Shown here one piece after another: positions 12,201 through 25,573 of a stretch of 64,000 bases of DNA. Position 1 is the first letter of the stretch. Each line of letters begins with the position of its first letter. Source of the stretch: Serinus canaria (taxonomy: Eukaryota > Chordata > Aves > Passeriformes > Fringillidae); assembly GCF_022539315.1 (NCBI RefSeq), contig NC_066314.1, positions 39,493,180 through 39,557,179 of the forward strand, given 5' to 3'. A model generated the notes under the pieces. It ran no database searches. It saw only the letters and a list, made by a program, of their open reading frames with translations, and was not told where the DNA came from. Both the position numbers and the translations under genes were made by a program.

Positions 12201-14462
12201 CTGGTACTGGAATCCAAATTTTTGGACAAAATCACATATTCTGTCAACTCTTATTTTTCTTTCACCATCATTGTAGAGCACCCAAGGAAAGACTGCATGC
12301 TTCAGATTTTAGTCACTCAACTGAGAAAGGTTTTAGGCTGAGAAAGGTTTTTGGTATTATGGTGCTCAGACCACAATTCCTTCCTACCACTATTCTCTCT
12401 TTTCTGTTGGCATATGTATTTATAAAGATACAAACTGAACAGATATGGGGAAATAATATGAATACAAACTTTCTTGATGAACAAAAAATATCAGTTCAAG
12501 AAGCATTCAGGAAAAGGTGCTTGTATCAGTACATGGAGGGCAAGAGTGAGCATTATGTAGCCATTTTGTCTTAATGCTGATTTATGACTCTTTAAAGAGA
12601 TGCGAAAGACAGATTTTAAATGTAGTTTCATTAGGTGGGAGGAAAACAAAGGTGTCATTAAGCCAGGTATTAATTTCCTGTCAGATAGATGAGACAACAC
12701 TCTTGACTCAAGAACATTATGCACAACATTATGCATTAGGTCAAAACTTACTAAAAATGCCACAAAACCACATATCTGTGAACAGGCCTAACATAAGACA
12801 AAGGAAAAAAAAAGAGCCAAAAACCCCAACACATTATTTTTAGCCCTAACTGATTGAAGCTGTAGCTCTGCATCTTGAAGCAGCACAAATGAGCTGGTGA
12901 ACTATGGCAAGGATAATGACCCCTTATACTGAATCTGCTGACCATAGAGACAATGTGTAAAACAGCCAAAGCCTTTGGGCTCAATAAAGGAAATAGTTGT
13001 AAAGAATATTTAAGATTTCTTCAGAGTTTTCAGTTTCCAGCAAAAGCTTGATCTAAAATAATACTCATTATTTATCTCCTCTGGCAGCTGTATATTTCTC
13101 TGAGTAGCAGTCCTAATCCCAAACACCAGTGCCTTTAGGCTTTCTCCTCAGGTACTGCATTGCCTTTTTCTTATTTACTGATAAATGCAAATATCAGAGA
13201 CCACAGCTCTGTTGTCATGTGAAAAGAGGAATGATAAACCTTTTGATAAAGGTTGGGTCAACCTCTCTGTGGCACGTGTGCTGGGCTAATCTCTTTGTTC
13301 TCTGGCAAACCTTTTAGCTGGCTCTGAGGCTACCTTAATGCATCTGAAAAGAGGTGCATATGAACTTTGCTTGTCTAAGGAAAGCAGCTGCAATGTCACC
13401 AATATTTCCAAAGGCTATACTTATGGGTCACTGCACTGAAGACCAATTTTAACATTTAAGATGTCCCTAGCAGCACTTCACAGCTGTGCTATTATCAAAG
13501 CTGGAAGGCTTGAATTAAGTTGTCATCACTGCTGCTTCTTCTAAGAGCATCCACACTGTTCTACCCTCTGGAATATTTACCACAGCCTAATGAAACACAT
13601 CATTGCTGTAAGAATATGTAATCTTTTCTCTGGGTTGGAAGTTTGCTACAGAAGAGCCTGGCCATGTTATTACCAACATATGTATGTCAGTGTAATGGTT
13701 TATTTGGATCCACCTTGAAAACATTATCCTGCATAAGAAAGTATACAGATGCTGGGAAAACAGTAGTGCTGGCTTTACCTGAAGGTATTTGGGGCATCAT
13801 ATATTTTTGCATGACTTTAACAGCTTCATTCTGTTCCTTGAACCCTGCTCTCTTTGAGATCTTAATCCAAAGCCCTCTGAAGCTTCTAGAAAAGAGTGCC
13901 ATTAATCAAAAGCATATTGTGGATCACATCCTTACTGTGCAAGATTCAGGATTTTACTCATATGAAACACGTAGTTGATTAGCATGCACTTTTCATATAA
14001 CTGGCACAGCAGTAAGTGAAGCAAAATGTAATATAAAATCTAGTGCATTTCAGTTTTCAGATGTTCAGGATGCTGTGGGTAAACATCACCTAGATAAATT
14101 GCTGTTAAATTCTTCCTTTGCAGCTCAGCCCAAAAAAAAATTATGTGTCACTGGCAGAAGATAACAGCAATTTTCAGTTATTTTTCTTGATTAATTTTGA
14201 TAGCTTGTGTTATATTGTCCTCTTAATCTATTACTTACATTCCATAGATGTCTGACACATGTTTAACTCTACAGCTACAACTCCTGACACATTTATATAA
14301 ATAAGAGAGTATGAAAATGTAAAAAAACCTATTTATAAGTAACAAACCTGGAATCAGCCCATGAATGCTGTACAAGTTATCTCTGAAACATAAGAGTAAA
14401 ATATGTTGTAATAGAATACTTTTTGTACAACATGCAAAATAATGTCTGTTGCTCACAAGAAC
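9204..14462. other. AT-rich noncoding sequence
   Basis: Over five kilobases with no recognisable gene or repeat family. Frames of 85-126 codons (11180-11437, 12194-12574, 12491-12763 on -, 13643-13978) were read for motifs. None shows a domain or signal peptide, and they overlap one another on both strands, as chance frames do. Short A/C-rich patches occur near 11682-11692 and 12808-12833. Confidence 0.5.

Positions 14463-14490
<28 letters not shown>
14463..14490. repeat. A28 homopolymer
   Basis: A perfect run of 28 A. No retroposed body is recognised immediately upstream and no target-site duplication is evident. It may be a simple mononucleotide repeat or the tail of an unrecognised retroposed sequence. 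Confidence 0.97.
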
Positions 14491-14493
<3 letters not shown>

Positions 14494-16718
14494 AGAAAAT
14501 TACATAGTATTCCCTCTAATGTCAAAATAAGTCTCTTGCAGGTTCAACAGAAGAGAAAATTCTCCATAGGAGCAGTCTGAGTAAATTGGCAGAACTTGAA
14601 AACATCACAAAGCATATGTTAGTAAGTGAATGAGAAACTTCCTGTTGCATTACTGTATGACATATGGCATATAGATGCCTTATGGGCAATCCAAGAGGCA
14701 AATTTCAGGTATGCACATGGACTTTGCTTATTAGAAGTTCTTGATAGAGAAGGATGAAATACTTATGGTTTTCCTGCCAAAATTACACTCTCAGGCCAAA
14801 TTTTTACCATAATTTTTTGTTTGTTTCAGACATAACAAACTTTTGAAGAACATTTCTATATAATTCATACTATTTCTTCAATATCTCTTCAATTTAAAGT
14901 TACCTTATACTTTACATTTACTTCAGCTTTATATCTTAAAAAATAAGTTGCTTTTCCAGGTTCACTCCTTCCCACTTGTTCTGTAATGAAAGTGAGACAC
15001 CAGTTATGGTTACAGATGTAATTCATAGCACATAGGTGATCTACAATCAGTAAAAACTCATTTGAAACTTTGTAAGAGTGTGGACAAGTATGTAATCCAT
15101 TTTGCATCCTTCAAAAATAAGGGGGAGGTGATTTAAAAGTGTGGTGGTTGTTTTTTTATTTCCATTTCCATATGTAAATGAAATCTGAAGCCTGAAAATA
15201 TGAACTAAGGAGCAAAAAATACATGGCTCCCCAGAAAACTTTTATTTTTCATAGGAAAGGTCAAACTTCAGATGTGGACTGTGAATGGTAGTACAGGGCA
15301 TTGTTAACTTCCTTGACATTTGAAAGGTACAGAATTTGGTCTATTCTTCTTTTTCCCCTTCTTTCTAAATTAACTTGCTGTCATAAATTCCTCTAAGACT
15401 GAAACATAATCCAAATATGGCTTCAGAACACTCATTTTTTTAAATTGGAAATCAAGTCCTCAAGACTATGGAATTTTTCAGTTTTCTTGAAAGAAAGTAA
15501 AAAATTTTATGAAAGAATCAACCATGACAAGGCTGTCTGAATTATAAACTTATAAAATTTTAATCACCTGTGTTTCACTTGCTTCCATTCAATAAATATT
15601 GAGACCTGTCCAAAGTCAAACAGGGTCAGAGCTTGGCTGGTTTGAGATATCTTCAATCATATTTGAAAAAAAAGCTTTCTAATTCTTTCTTCTTTTATTA
15701 ACCAGTTGATTTAAAGTATATATAAAACATGTTTTCCTTCTGTAACCATTTACTGGTTTACCAAATTATTCACACATTTTACAGCAAATGTGGCAGGAAA
15801 ATGTGTAAGGTAAGTAGCTGGGTAGTGGTCATTGTATTGCAGCAATTTTTTGAGGTTTGTTTTTTACTACAAATAACAAGATAGAGATAATTTACTTGTT
15901 TGAAAAGGAAAGTGTGTAGGGGGAATAACTCCCACACAGTTCTTTGCTTTTGCATTTTAAAATTTTTATATTGCCTTAACAAAATGAGCTGAGTATATTG
16001 ATATAAAAAAAAAAAAAAATATTCTCCAGAGTTTTCAGGTTTGTTTCAGGTATATATTTCCTGGAGGTTTTTAATGATCTCAGAGGGCTTTAGTGAATCA
16101 GAATGAATACAACAGTAAAAGAACAAATGTGTTTAATGACCTGCCTCACAAAAAGAAAAACAGAAGATAAAATGCTATAATGTAGTGTCCACAAAACTAC
16201 TGACATAAAATTAATGATAGCCCTACAGTATATTTAACTGGGACTTTTCCCGCTTCAGTTGAAGAAATATTTGTGGAGCTAGTCAAGGGATCTCTTTTAA
16301 TTTGGAGAGAACCCCAAAACATAAAGTAATTTGAGGCATGTTAAAGCAGAGGAGTTATCTGCTGTGTCCTACAGATTTAATTTTGTGCATACAGCTGAGA
16401 GTTTTACATGATTGCCTAATGTGTGCTTAATAAATGCAGTACTGTGGAGCTATGCCTGAATCATAGGTGGGCCCATATCTGTGGCAATGCAAGAGTTTCT
16501 CCAGAACATCTGCAGGCATACAGACAGTTCCTTATTCTTAATTTGAGCTTGCACACAGTCCTCTGTGCTGAGAAGTACTTCAGAGTTACAGACTCCCAAA
16601 TTCACATGCTAGGTAGGATGTTCATAGCTTGTGGACTTCTCATTTTTCGTGAGATATGCAGAGATTTGGTTGGAATGTTTGCATTCAAAAGGATCAAAAG
16701 GTCTTTTGATTTTCCTTT
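14491..16718. other. AT-rich noncoding sequence
   Basis: Nothing is recognised apart from an A-run at about 16005-16018. The plus-strand frame at 16423-16836 runs into the neighbouring CR1 fragment and has no homologous-looking domain. Confidence 0.55.
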
Positions 16719-17515
16719 CACAGAATTCCAGAAAATTTGTATTTGGAAAGGAGCTCTATATGTGATCTGGTCCAAATTCCTGCCTAACCAGTCACCTAGA
16801 GCTTATTGCCCAAGACCATGGCCAGAAAGCTTTTGAATATCTCCAAACAGGGAGACTGCACAGCTGCTCTGGGAAATCTGTGACAGTGCTCAGTAAAAGA
16901 AGAGTTTCCTGATGTTTCATTTTGCACCCATTGCCTCTGGCCTTGTCGCTGAGCACCATGGAAAACAGCCTGCCTCTGTCTTCTTTACATCCTGCTTTCA
17001 GATAGTTGTTCACATTAAAAAGATTCCCCGCTGAGTCTTCCCTTTACCAGGCTGAACAGTCCCAGCTCTCTCAGCCTTTCCTTGTAAGACAGACTCTCCT
17101 CCACTTAATCATCTCTGAGGCCCCTTTTTTTGCCTGCCTCCAATGCCTGTCTTGCCCTGAGAGATGCAGAGCTGGGCACAGCATACTCCAGCTGCAGTCT
17201 CACCTGTGCTGAGTAGAAGGGAAAGATCCTCCCATGACCTACTGGTAACACCCCTGCAATGGAGGACAGCACTATTTGTCTTTGCCACAAGAACACATTC
17301 CTAACTTTGCTCCACTTGGGAGCCACCACGACCCTCAGTCCTTTATGGCAAACCTTCTTTACAGCTGGGTGGCCCCCAGCATATCTTTGTGCATGGGGCT
17401 GTTCCTCCCAGATGCAGGACTTTGCACTCCTCTTATTGAACATCCTGAGGTTCCTCTCAGCCCATTTCTCCAGCCTATGGAGATCTCTTTTGATGCAGCA
17501 CAACTCTTTGGTGAT
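16719..17515 (-). mobile_element. CR1 LINE fragment, end of ORF2 plus 3'UTR
   Basis: A minus-strand CR1 copy. The plus strand shows the reverse complement of the CR1 3' region: 'cacagaattccag' (degraded terminal octamers), 'ttttgaatatctcca', 'cctgatgtttca', 'ggctgaacagtcccagctc', and 'ctgggcacagcatactcca'. Translating the minus strand at 17105-17503 gives the C-terminal ORF2 signature IKRDLHRLEKWAERNL followed by a degraded VRLQLEY block, matching the region just after the reverse transcriptase palm. The catalytic domain is missing because the element ends near 17515. Frameshifts and substitutions show it is dead. It lies opposite to the other four CR1 pieces in the window. Confidence 0.94.
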
Positions 17516-19416
17516 TTATAAAAGCCTGATATATAATGGCATCTTCAAAGGACCTGTGTCTCTTTTGGGCCATATGTCACATAAGCTGGTCCCGTGTAAT
17601 TATTCTAGGGTCAAAAATGGCATGAATTTTCTACTGGTAGGCATTTGAAACACTGTCTGTGTCTACCAAGCTATAATTGTTCTGATCTTCCTGGAAGATG
17701 TGACACTTCTCCATTTTACAGACTGGACTATATGCACACCTCATAGAAATAAACATATGACATCTATTATTTCCCTTTATGAAACTGTTTTCTGTGTAAG
17801 TCATATAGGAGCTTTCTCTCTAAATGAAATTATGTGTTTATGCTATTATCAGAAGATAATAACATATAAGATAATAAAAATCTCTACAGTTTCTCAGCAT
17901 TGCTGTGCATCAAGTATTCTACCTTCAAGGCATGTTTTCACTTTTCCAGTATTGTACTATGTTACAAAACTTATACGTTAATTCCAATGTTATTTCATCT
18001 GGTTTAAGTCTCATTACATATGCCCATTACATTATTTGAATTTCTGCAGCAATTTTGTACTGACAATTTTGCTGACTAATAAATATGTTAATTTGCCATG
18101 TGTCATCATGCTCTTCCTATTATAGATAGCACATTGCATGATGTTATTAAAATCTTCACGCATATAGCTCTTCATTGATGTTCACTGTAAGTTAGGCTTA
18201 GAATTTTAATATGCTGCCATTCTAGGCTTAAAATTTTTAAATTACCTTACTGATTGTATTAAAGGTTGAATTTGTAGCAATTCATTTCAATTTAGAAAAT
18301 TGCTGAGTCAAAAAAATTAAAATAATCATGCATAAAAGAGGAAATATCCTATCTTAAATCAAGTTACTATTCTGCTACTATGCATTCTAAATTTATGTGA
18401 TTTCTCAGCTGTTACTTTGTACCTCACTGATGTTTGCATAGAGATCAGAGTGGAAAGAGAGTGTCAAGAATGTTAAATGAAGAAAATCGGTAGCACCAAA
18501 AATGACCATCAGTTTATAACCAGCAAATTAGAGCTCTGCACATAGTGAAAGTGACAGAGGGAAGAAGGCAGTGCTGCAATGTACACACCAAGGTTATGCT
18601 CTGACAAGCGGCACCATCCAGGACTCCCATCAATCAGGTACTCTCAGCAGAAGCTGCAAACACAGAACTCATTTTGTGATCACTATTCACTAGCCAGCAG
18701 AATGGAATTGTCTCATTTGTTTTCAGACATCAACTCACCTGATCTTTGAACCCAAAACTGCTGTTGTTAATAACACCTGTTATTGTACTCTGCTAATGCC
18801 CAATTGTGGCAGACCCATTTCAAATACATGCTCTGCAAATACCCTGCTGGAAGCAACCTTTTCCCAAAATAGCCTGCAGCCTAATTTGAAATTAATTCAA
18901 TCAGTGTGTAGGATGAATGAGGGGAGAAGAGATTCCTTAAATGTTGCTATGAAGTAACACATTATTCAAAGCAGTTGAAAGGTAAAAGAGAAGTCACTTT
19001 AATCTATAAACTTGCTTTGAGGAATAGCTATCAAAAGAAAATGTGCAATGGGGTCAGAAAAGTTATGCAAGTTAAGCTCATAATGAACTGAAAAAAGTGC
19101 TTTTGATTGGAAACTTGGAGTGAGCTTGGGAAGTTGCAGAATCACCATAAACTTAATATGAAAGTTTTTAAGGTGACAAAAATAATGTCTTATATAATGA
19201 ACCCATGACTTGATTTGGTACCTGTGTGGACGTTGTTTCTCTGGGGAATACTTTGTTCAGTCTTTGCTTTTGCACTTCCTGAAATTCTTCTATATAACTC
19301 TTTAAATTGTCTTGGAATCTGAGGAGTTGTACATCAAAATCTGAGTCTGTACTGTGCAAGAGTTGCAATGCACTGACACTCTAGAAATTTTTGAGGTTAA
19401 GCAGTAAGATTTTAAT
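17516..19416. other. AT-rich noncoding sequence, possible conserved segment
   Basis: No gene is recognised. The part at about 18420-18940 is less AT-rich and free of recognisable repeats and homopolymers, which would suit a conserved noncoding element, but the sequence alone cannot show conservation. Confidence 0.45.
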
Positions 19417-19560
19417 GTGGGTTTTGTTTTTTTTTTTTTTTTTTTGGGAGGGGGTTGTTTGGATTTTTATTTTGTTTTGCTTGTTTGTCTGGGTTTTTTG
19501 TTTTGGTTTGTTTGGTTATTTGGTTGGTTTTTTGAGGGGGGTGTTGGGTTTTTTTTGTTG
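19417..19560. repeat. G/T-rich low-complexity tract
   Basis: About 144 bases composed almost only of G and T on this strand, including a T19 run (19427-19445) and repeated GGTTTG and GGGTTTT units. The open frame at 19417-19608 reads as Phe/Gly/Trp/Leu low complexity and is not a gene. Such strand-asymmetric DNA may form G-rich secondary structure. Confidence 0.95.
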
Positions 19561-22500
19561 CTGAGGATGCTTAGATACCTCAAGTTTGGTTTCTTACACC
19601 AGATGTGAGGTAAAAACATAAGAGGAATATCTATGGATGCATGTGTATAAAAGTGTGTGTATATTTTTTTCATATTTGTATGAAGAATAATGGCAGTTTT
19701 AAAGACATTTTTATAGACCCTGTGTCTCCTGCTAACATGAAATGAAAAAATGAGACAGAATTGCTTCTTGCAGATTTCCCCAAACTATTTCTTCTTTCTG
19801 CTCTCTATCTTTAAATTTCCTGTGAAATTTAATTCAAATTAGAGCATCTCCATTCTCCTCAGGCTAATTGTCTTCCTAGTTCTTCAGTAAATAACATCTT
19901 AGGAGAGGATAACAGCTGGGAGAGTGGTTAGGAGTTGTCTTAATCACCAGACAAAAATTCCTCTTCCAGCTTTTCTGCCTGTGGGTAACTGGGAGATATT
20001 TTATTTACATTAAATTTGCATGACTTTCTACTGCCTTTTTCAAGCCCTTTCTTCTTGCAGCCTTTGCTTCTGCTTTCCTCCCAAATTTCCTGTAGGTTGC
20101 CAAGAGACAACCATAAGATTTTAACTGTATTAATTGTATTCTTGTTACTTATGAGTTCAGACATATCTGGATAGTGCAGAGAAACCTGAAATGTCAGAAT
20201 ATTGATAATGATAGAGAAAGAGCAATGTAGAAATTATTTTAAGCTAAGGTAATGGCAAAATGAAAACTAACAACTCACAAAACATAGTTGAAGAAAATAA
20301 GTGAGTTTTCCCAAGGAAAGATCTGAGACCTTTTTCCTTCAACTACAATCTTTCCTTTTCTCTGCTTGTAGAAAGGCTGAGGGAGGGTACAGAGAATGCT
20401 GTTCAAACTGGTAGTATACACAGGAAGTAACAGAATTAATAATAAACCCACTGTTTTACCACAAGTTGGAAAAAAAAATCAATTTGGTTCAATGATTCAG
20501 TTTATGAACACTGAGGCAGACAGACAGAGAGGTAAACCACTCCAAAGTCAGAGCTTGGTAGGATGTAGTGGCACAGGAATTGGCATTCTGAGTATTTGGT
20601 TTGGCTAAGTGCTGTACCCCTAGATGAAGGGGGAGGGATTTTTGCTCTACCCCCACCTCAGGATGTCTTACATGCTATTGTTCCTTTCAAGATTCATATG
20701 TACTAAAGACATGCTCATGTAATTTTTCAAATTCCCTGTTGGTAAATGACCTTTGCAGCATGGCATATATCCCACTTTTCTGATGCCTGTTTCCTAACTA
20801 AACTGTTTTGTTCTGCACAGCCTGTTGTTTCCTTCTTTTCATCTATCTTCAAACCAAATAATAATGCACATAGAAAAGTGGTATTTTTGAACTGAAAAAC
20901 AATTAACCTCATATGGGCTTCAGTACTTAGAGGATAGCAGACATCCTGCTCTATGTCTACAGATGGCTCTCATTTGGATTCACATAAGCATACTGGATTT
21001 GGACACCCTGCACTCTCTGTTACTGGCCTTGGAAAAATTAAAATGTTTGTCTTTTGTGCTGGCACTGGTTGCAGCTGTTAGGATGATCAGTGAGTTGAAT
21101 AGATTATTGAGAAAAGGGCAGAATAACTATAAATTTAGAAAATCTACGTGGTCAGAGTTGATAGCTAGAATGTCCTGGACTCCTCCCTTTAGGAAAAAAG
21201 AAGGAGCTTAGACATTTGTACACAGAGACAGCCACAACAAATTCAGGAGGATTGCTCAGAATGAATGCCACCCCTACATAGAAGAAAAGCTGTGAAGATG
21301 CTACAAAGCAAACACTACCTCCCTACTGTGCAGGAGAAGACTGTACATCACATCTCTTCAGAGGGTGCAAACCTGCCAATCTAATTTACATTTCTGCCCT
21401 TTTCAGGCTTCTGCTATAGTGTAGTCCACTCCTCATTACACAGTGCAAGCCAAGGCTAGAAGTGACAACCATGAATATAGGCATGCCTCAGAGAGGGGGA
21501 GTGAAGCATGAAAGACAATCAAAATAACTCTTGCATTTAGAGTGGAACAATTTCTCTATGGCACAGAAGGAAAATGATGTAACTGGAGACTGAATTAAGG
21601 CAGAGATTCAGTGTCTGTTTGTGTGCTTGTTTTAAATCAGCAAAACAAGTAAAATAGAAGTTTTTTTAAGGAACAAAACATTTTATTTCTTTTTACATTG
21701 AAATATCTCGTTTTTGAAGCATAGAAGCATTTATGCAGCATTCAAAGACTGAAATAATGTTTTAATTTTGATTAACCATTTATATATTTCAGATTTACTT
21801 GTGGATAGTAGAAAATAAAAGAAGACAAGATGTTTAAACATCCCTGAAATAATCCAAAGATGCCCTGAAATTTCCCGTAGTTTTTTTGCATTTGTTTGAT
21901 CAGCACCCTGAAAATTTCAGTCTGAAATTCTCCGTTTCAGTCTTCCTCTCCTCTTTCCCCTTTCTGCAAATTTCTTGGTTTTAGTAGAAAACCCAAACAG
22001 TCCATTTTTTTCTACTCATAGTTTTGGTGAATTGAAAACAGAACTGAAATATCACCAGCATTAGAAAGAGTGAGATTAGTGTGTTAATATTGCAAAAGCC
22101 TCTTTCATCATTAAACTGCCAAACACTTAATTCATTTTTATAGAACAATGTTAAGAATAGAAGTTAATCTTCACCTTCTTTGACTCAAGCACAGTAGGAA
22201 AAAATTACTGCCTGGTCCATCTAAACAGACCACCTAAAGACATCAGTCTCTAGTTCACAGCAAGGGCAGCAACAGGATGTTCCTCAGCAGTTCTCTGCTG
22301 ACATTTGCCTCAGCTTCTCCTTCATGCTGATTTCATCCTCTGCCAGTCAGGATTTTATTTTTTGCAGGTGTGCAAATGCAACTACTTCTTAAAAAGATCA
22401 TACAAATATCTGCTTACCAGTGTTATCAGCCATTGAGGAGAATGTAATTGGTTATGATTCACAGCAAAACCAAAATCAGCTCAGCTGTTTCCAGCACAAG

Positions 22501-25467
22501 ATGAACTGCTCCATATGTTCAAAGAGTCCTAGACATTCACAAAGATTGTACATCTTTTAAATTTGTCAAAGGTTCAACACGATATGTAATTTTTCTTAAA
22601 AGGAGGAAATAGTCCTCTAATAGATGCCTCTTTTGACAAAAATTCTACATGGCAGAATATGTCTTGGAACAATTCTCTAGTGAAACCTCAATAATTGCAG
22701 AATGTGATTCCCCACCTCTGTTTTGTTGTAAATGTTCTTCCCAGTGACAGACTGTTGCTTGCCTTTACCCAGATGAAAAGTCTACTGGTTAGTTCCACAA
22801 AGATCACAAAATTCCAATCTCTACCATCCTTTTAGAGATTCAGAAGAGGCCCTTATTCCCCCTTTCCACAGCCTGAACTTGCTACTGGTCAAATATGTGC
22901 CCCTCAGATAGAACCATCTGCCAGAAAAATTTCCTTTAAATTTTAGACCAGACACTAAAATGATGCTCCCTACCTCTTCCCTCCCTATCAACATGAAGGC
23001 AAAACAGCAATTAAGGCTTGTCAGGCCCTACCTTTCAAGCATCTGTTACTAAGCTGGGAACAAACAGGCCTATTTTCTATTCACCTAGCAATTGCAGGCA
23101 GCAGTCAGGGTACATGCTATTACAATGGCCTGCAGCTTGTCACCTGCTCAGAGTTTAAATCAGCACAGCTGTCTGTCCTAAAAGGATCTTAAGGAAATTT
23201 TGCTAGCCTCTTTTTCTGATAAGCCACCATTTTTCTCCCCCTTTATTTTTTCCTGGTGGAGCCCTTGACCAATTCATTTTGTCCCATCTTTTCTCTGGCC
23301 TTTGCAAAATTAGTCTACAATCTTTCTAGAAACATGTTGATCAGAAACTGAGGAACAAGAACTCAATATTTATTCCGCTATCAGGTTCCTTCTTGCCCTT
23401 CCTATCATGCTTTTTAGTACTTCAGCTTGTGTGCTGAGACAAAATAGTGTACAGCAGATGAATTGAGGCAGGCACCTAACACACCACACACAAGACAATG
23501 CTCTGTGTTCCCCCACCACCTCAGCTTCATTTTTTCCCTCTGCACATGCCAGCACAGCCCCCCAGCCCAAAGCAAAGCCTTCTCAGTCAGGTTAAGCAAC
23601 ACCTCTGTAAAACTATCAGCCATTGCTGCCTTCTCTTGAACTTTGAAGTCTGTTCTGGCATTATTAAAGAGGAATTTGGAAAAAAACCTGTGAACCTTTA
23701 TAGACGTATAACATTTTGTTTGCCAAATTATGCCTTATTCAGTTCTTTAAAAAACCTTTTGCTTATCCACAGACTCCTGAATAATTCTCAGCTTTTGTTT
23801 ACGTGTTTTATTGTAAAATTAATGGTAACATTTTTAAAATAAATATATATTAATGCTGTTTATTGAACTTACTATCACAAGAAGTATATTTTTTATTTTT
23901 TCCAAAATTGTTTTCAAGTTTTTATTTCTATACAATATTCCATTCTATACATTTATTTCCTTTTAATATTTTCATAAACCAAATGGGTTGCAGCATGATA
24001 GCTTTTCCATATTCCTGTTTACAAAATTAAATATATTAAATTACTGCCACTCTAAGTTAAATCACATCTCAGCAGATCTTTGATAGCTTTCATTTTTCCC
24101 TGTAATTTGTTGATTGGTAAAGAGCATTTCTCAGTTTATGTGATGTCTTCTATTCCCATCTTTTGAGTCAGACTAAGATGTAAGTGGAAGTGCTCCAGCT
24201 AAGAGCAGTGTACTCTCCTTATGAGGTAGATGCAAACACAAAGGCACCTTTGATGATAGAAGTAAAAAAACCCCAAAACTCGATGCATTTGTCTTTTTTG
24301 AGCATCTGATGCAAAAAATGTATGTAGCAGACTTAAAGCCCTTCAGAGTTCTGATCTGAGTGCAGGTATGGTGAGCTCCTTCCTACGTTCAGGTTCTTAG
24401 CTGAACTTACTACAGCTTAGTCCAGAGGTGGATAGAAATTGTCCATTTGTACAGCTCTCCAGACTTTGGTTAAAACACCACTTCTATTTTTACTTTTGCA
24501 AAAATTCATTTTTCATTTTTTTTACATAATTTTGTCCAATACTACATGAAGATGTAATACCCCCCAACTTTATAAATGATGGTGTCTTTCCTCAAAAATC
24601 AATTGGCTTCCATCTTTAAAAAATTGACTCATTTTAAAGTATTTCAGTTCCAAAGGGAGAGTGATTGTGCTTTTTGACACAAGTACTTTTGGGTTTTTTG
24701 CCATTACTACTTCTGTTTTATTTCTTCCTTAACACTGTGATCTAATGGAACTCACTTGTATTGTATTTTTTTCAAAAATTCTCTTTTCATTTAATGAGAC
24801 TCTGTTTCTAGCATTTCCCTTTGAAATGCCTACCTTAAAAACAATTAGAAGAAATGTGAAGAAATTGTATTTTCTCAGAATCTGCCACAATCTAAACCAG
24901 TATTTTTGATAAGTGTGAACAGCTTCATGGAATGACTCAGCTCATAATTGTTTTAATTGTTAATTATAATGTTTGCCATAAGAACAAGCAGCTATGTATG
25001 TTTACTTCCTGATGTTTTTCTATAACAAGTCTATGATACAATATTGTCCTCAGTATAAAAATACGTAACTTGATGGAGGCCATAAAGATATACTCTTATT
25101 GCTAAAATCTATTTTGTTAAAAAAATGCATTGGAGGAACTTGTATATTAGTCATTGCTAGTCTTTAACTAGATTTAAAAAAATTGTCAAACATTTTTGTG
25201 TTATCACTAAAATGAAAGAAAGGCGTTGACACTGACACTTCCCAGTTGTGTTTGACTTCTGCCTGCTGCAGTCTATTTTTTATTTAAAGCAAAGAACCTA
25301 ACACTGTAAAAATCTGTCCTGGGGAAAGAGGTTTGATGATACCTTTTCTTATGCCATGGTGTTTATAAGATATTCACTTGCACTGTTTTTTCCTTTTACT
25401 TTGTCAAAGATTAAATGATATTTAAATGGGCATCAGATGCAGAGAACCTGATTCAATTTCAGACTAT
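19561..25467. other. Noncoding sequence, GC-richer between about 22.2 and 23.6 kb
   Basis: No gene, RNA or repeat family is recognised. The central part (about 22190-23600) is less AT-rich, with a C-rich patch at 23500-23575, but no exon structure or repeat signature. Overlapping frames at 23370-23842 occur on both strands over this patch and look like composition effects. From 23820 to 25460 the sequence is strongly AT-rich. Confidence 0.5.
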
Positions 25468-25573
25468 ATGGCACTTGGGTATATGGTTTAGGAGTGATTT
25501 TGGTGGTTCTAGGTTGAAGTTGGAATAGATTATCCTGGTGCTTTTTTCCAGCTTGATGATTCTGTGATTCTGT
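25468..25573 (+). mobile_element. CR1 LINE fragment, extreme 3' end
   Basis: A short CR1 tail. It shows 'tggcacttgggtatatggttt', 'gaagttggaatagattatcc', 'ttccagcttgatgattctg' and ends in two octamer units (GATTCTGT, GATTCTG). Only about the last hundred bases of the element are present, a common outcome of aborted target-primed reverse transcription. The variant differs from the other tails in the window, pointing to a different CR1 subfamily. Confidence 0.82.

Noticed and set aside
12194..12574. 126-codon open frame as a gene
   Set aside because: No domain, no splice context, and another frame overlaps it on the other strand. Frames this long are expected by chance in 64 kb of AT-rich DNA.
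13643..13978. 111-codon frame as a gene
   Set aside because: No domain and an overlapping opposite-strand frame (13687-13902).
14300..14490. SINE or processed pseudogene with the A28 run as tail
   Set aside because: No promoter boxes, tRNA-like head, coding remnant or target duplication was found upstream.
15785..15809. 25-base mini-exon between TTTTACAG and GTAAGT
   Set aside because: Very short, with no neighbouring exons or coding signal; the match is likely chance.
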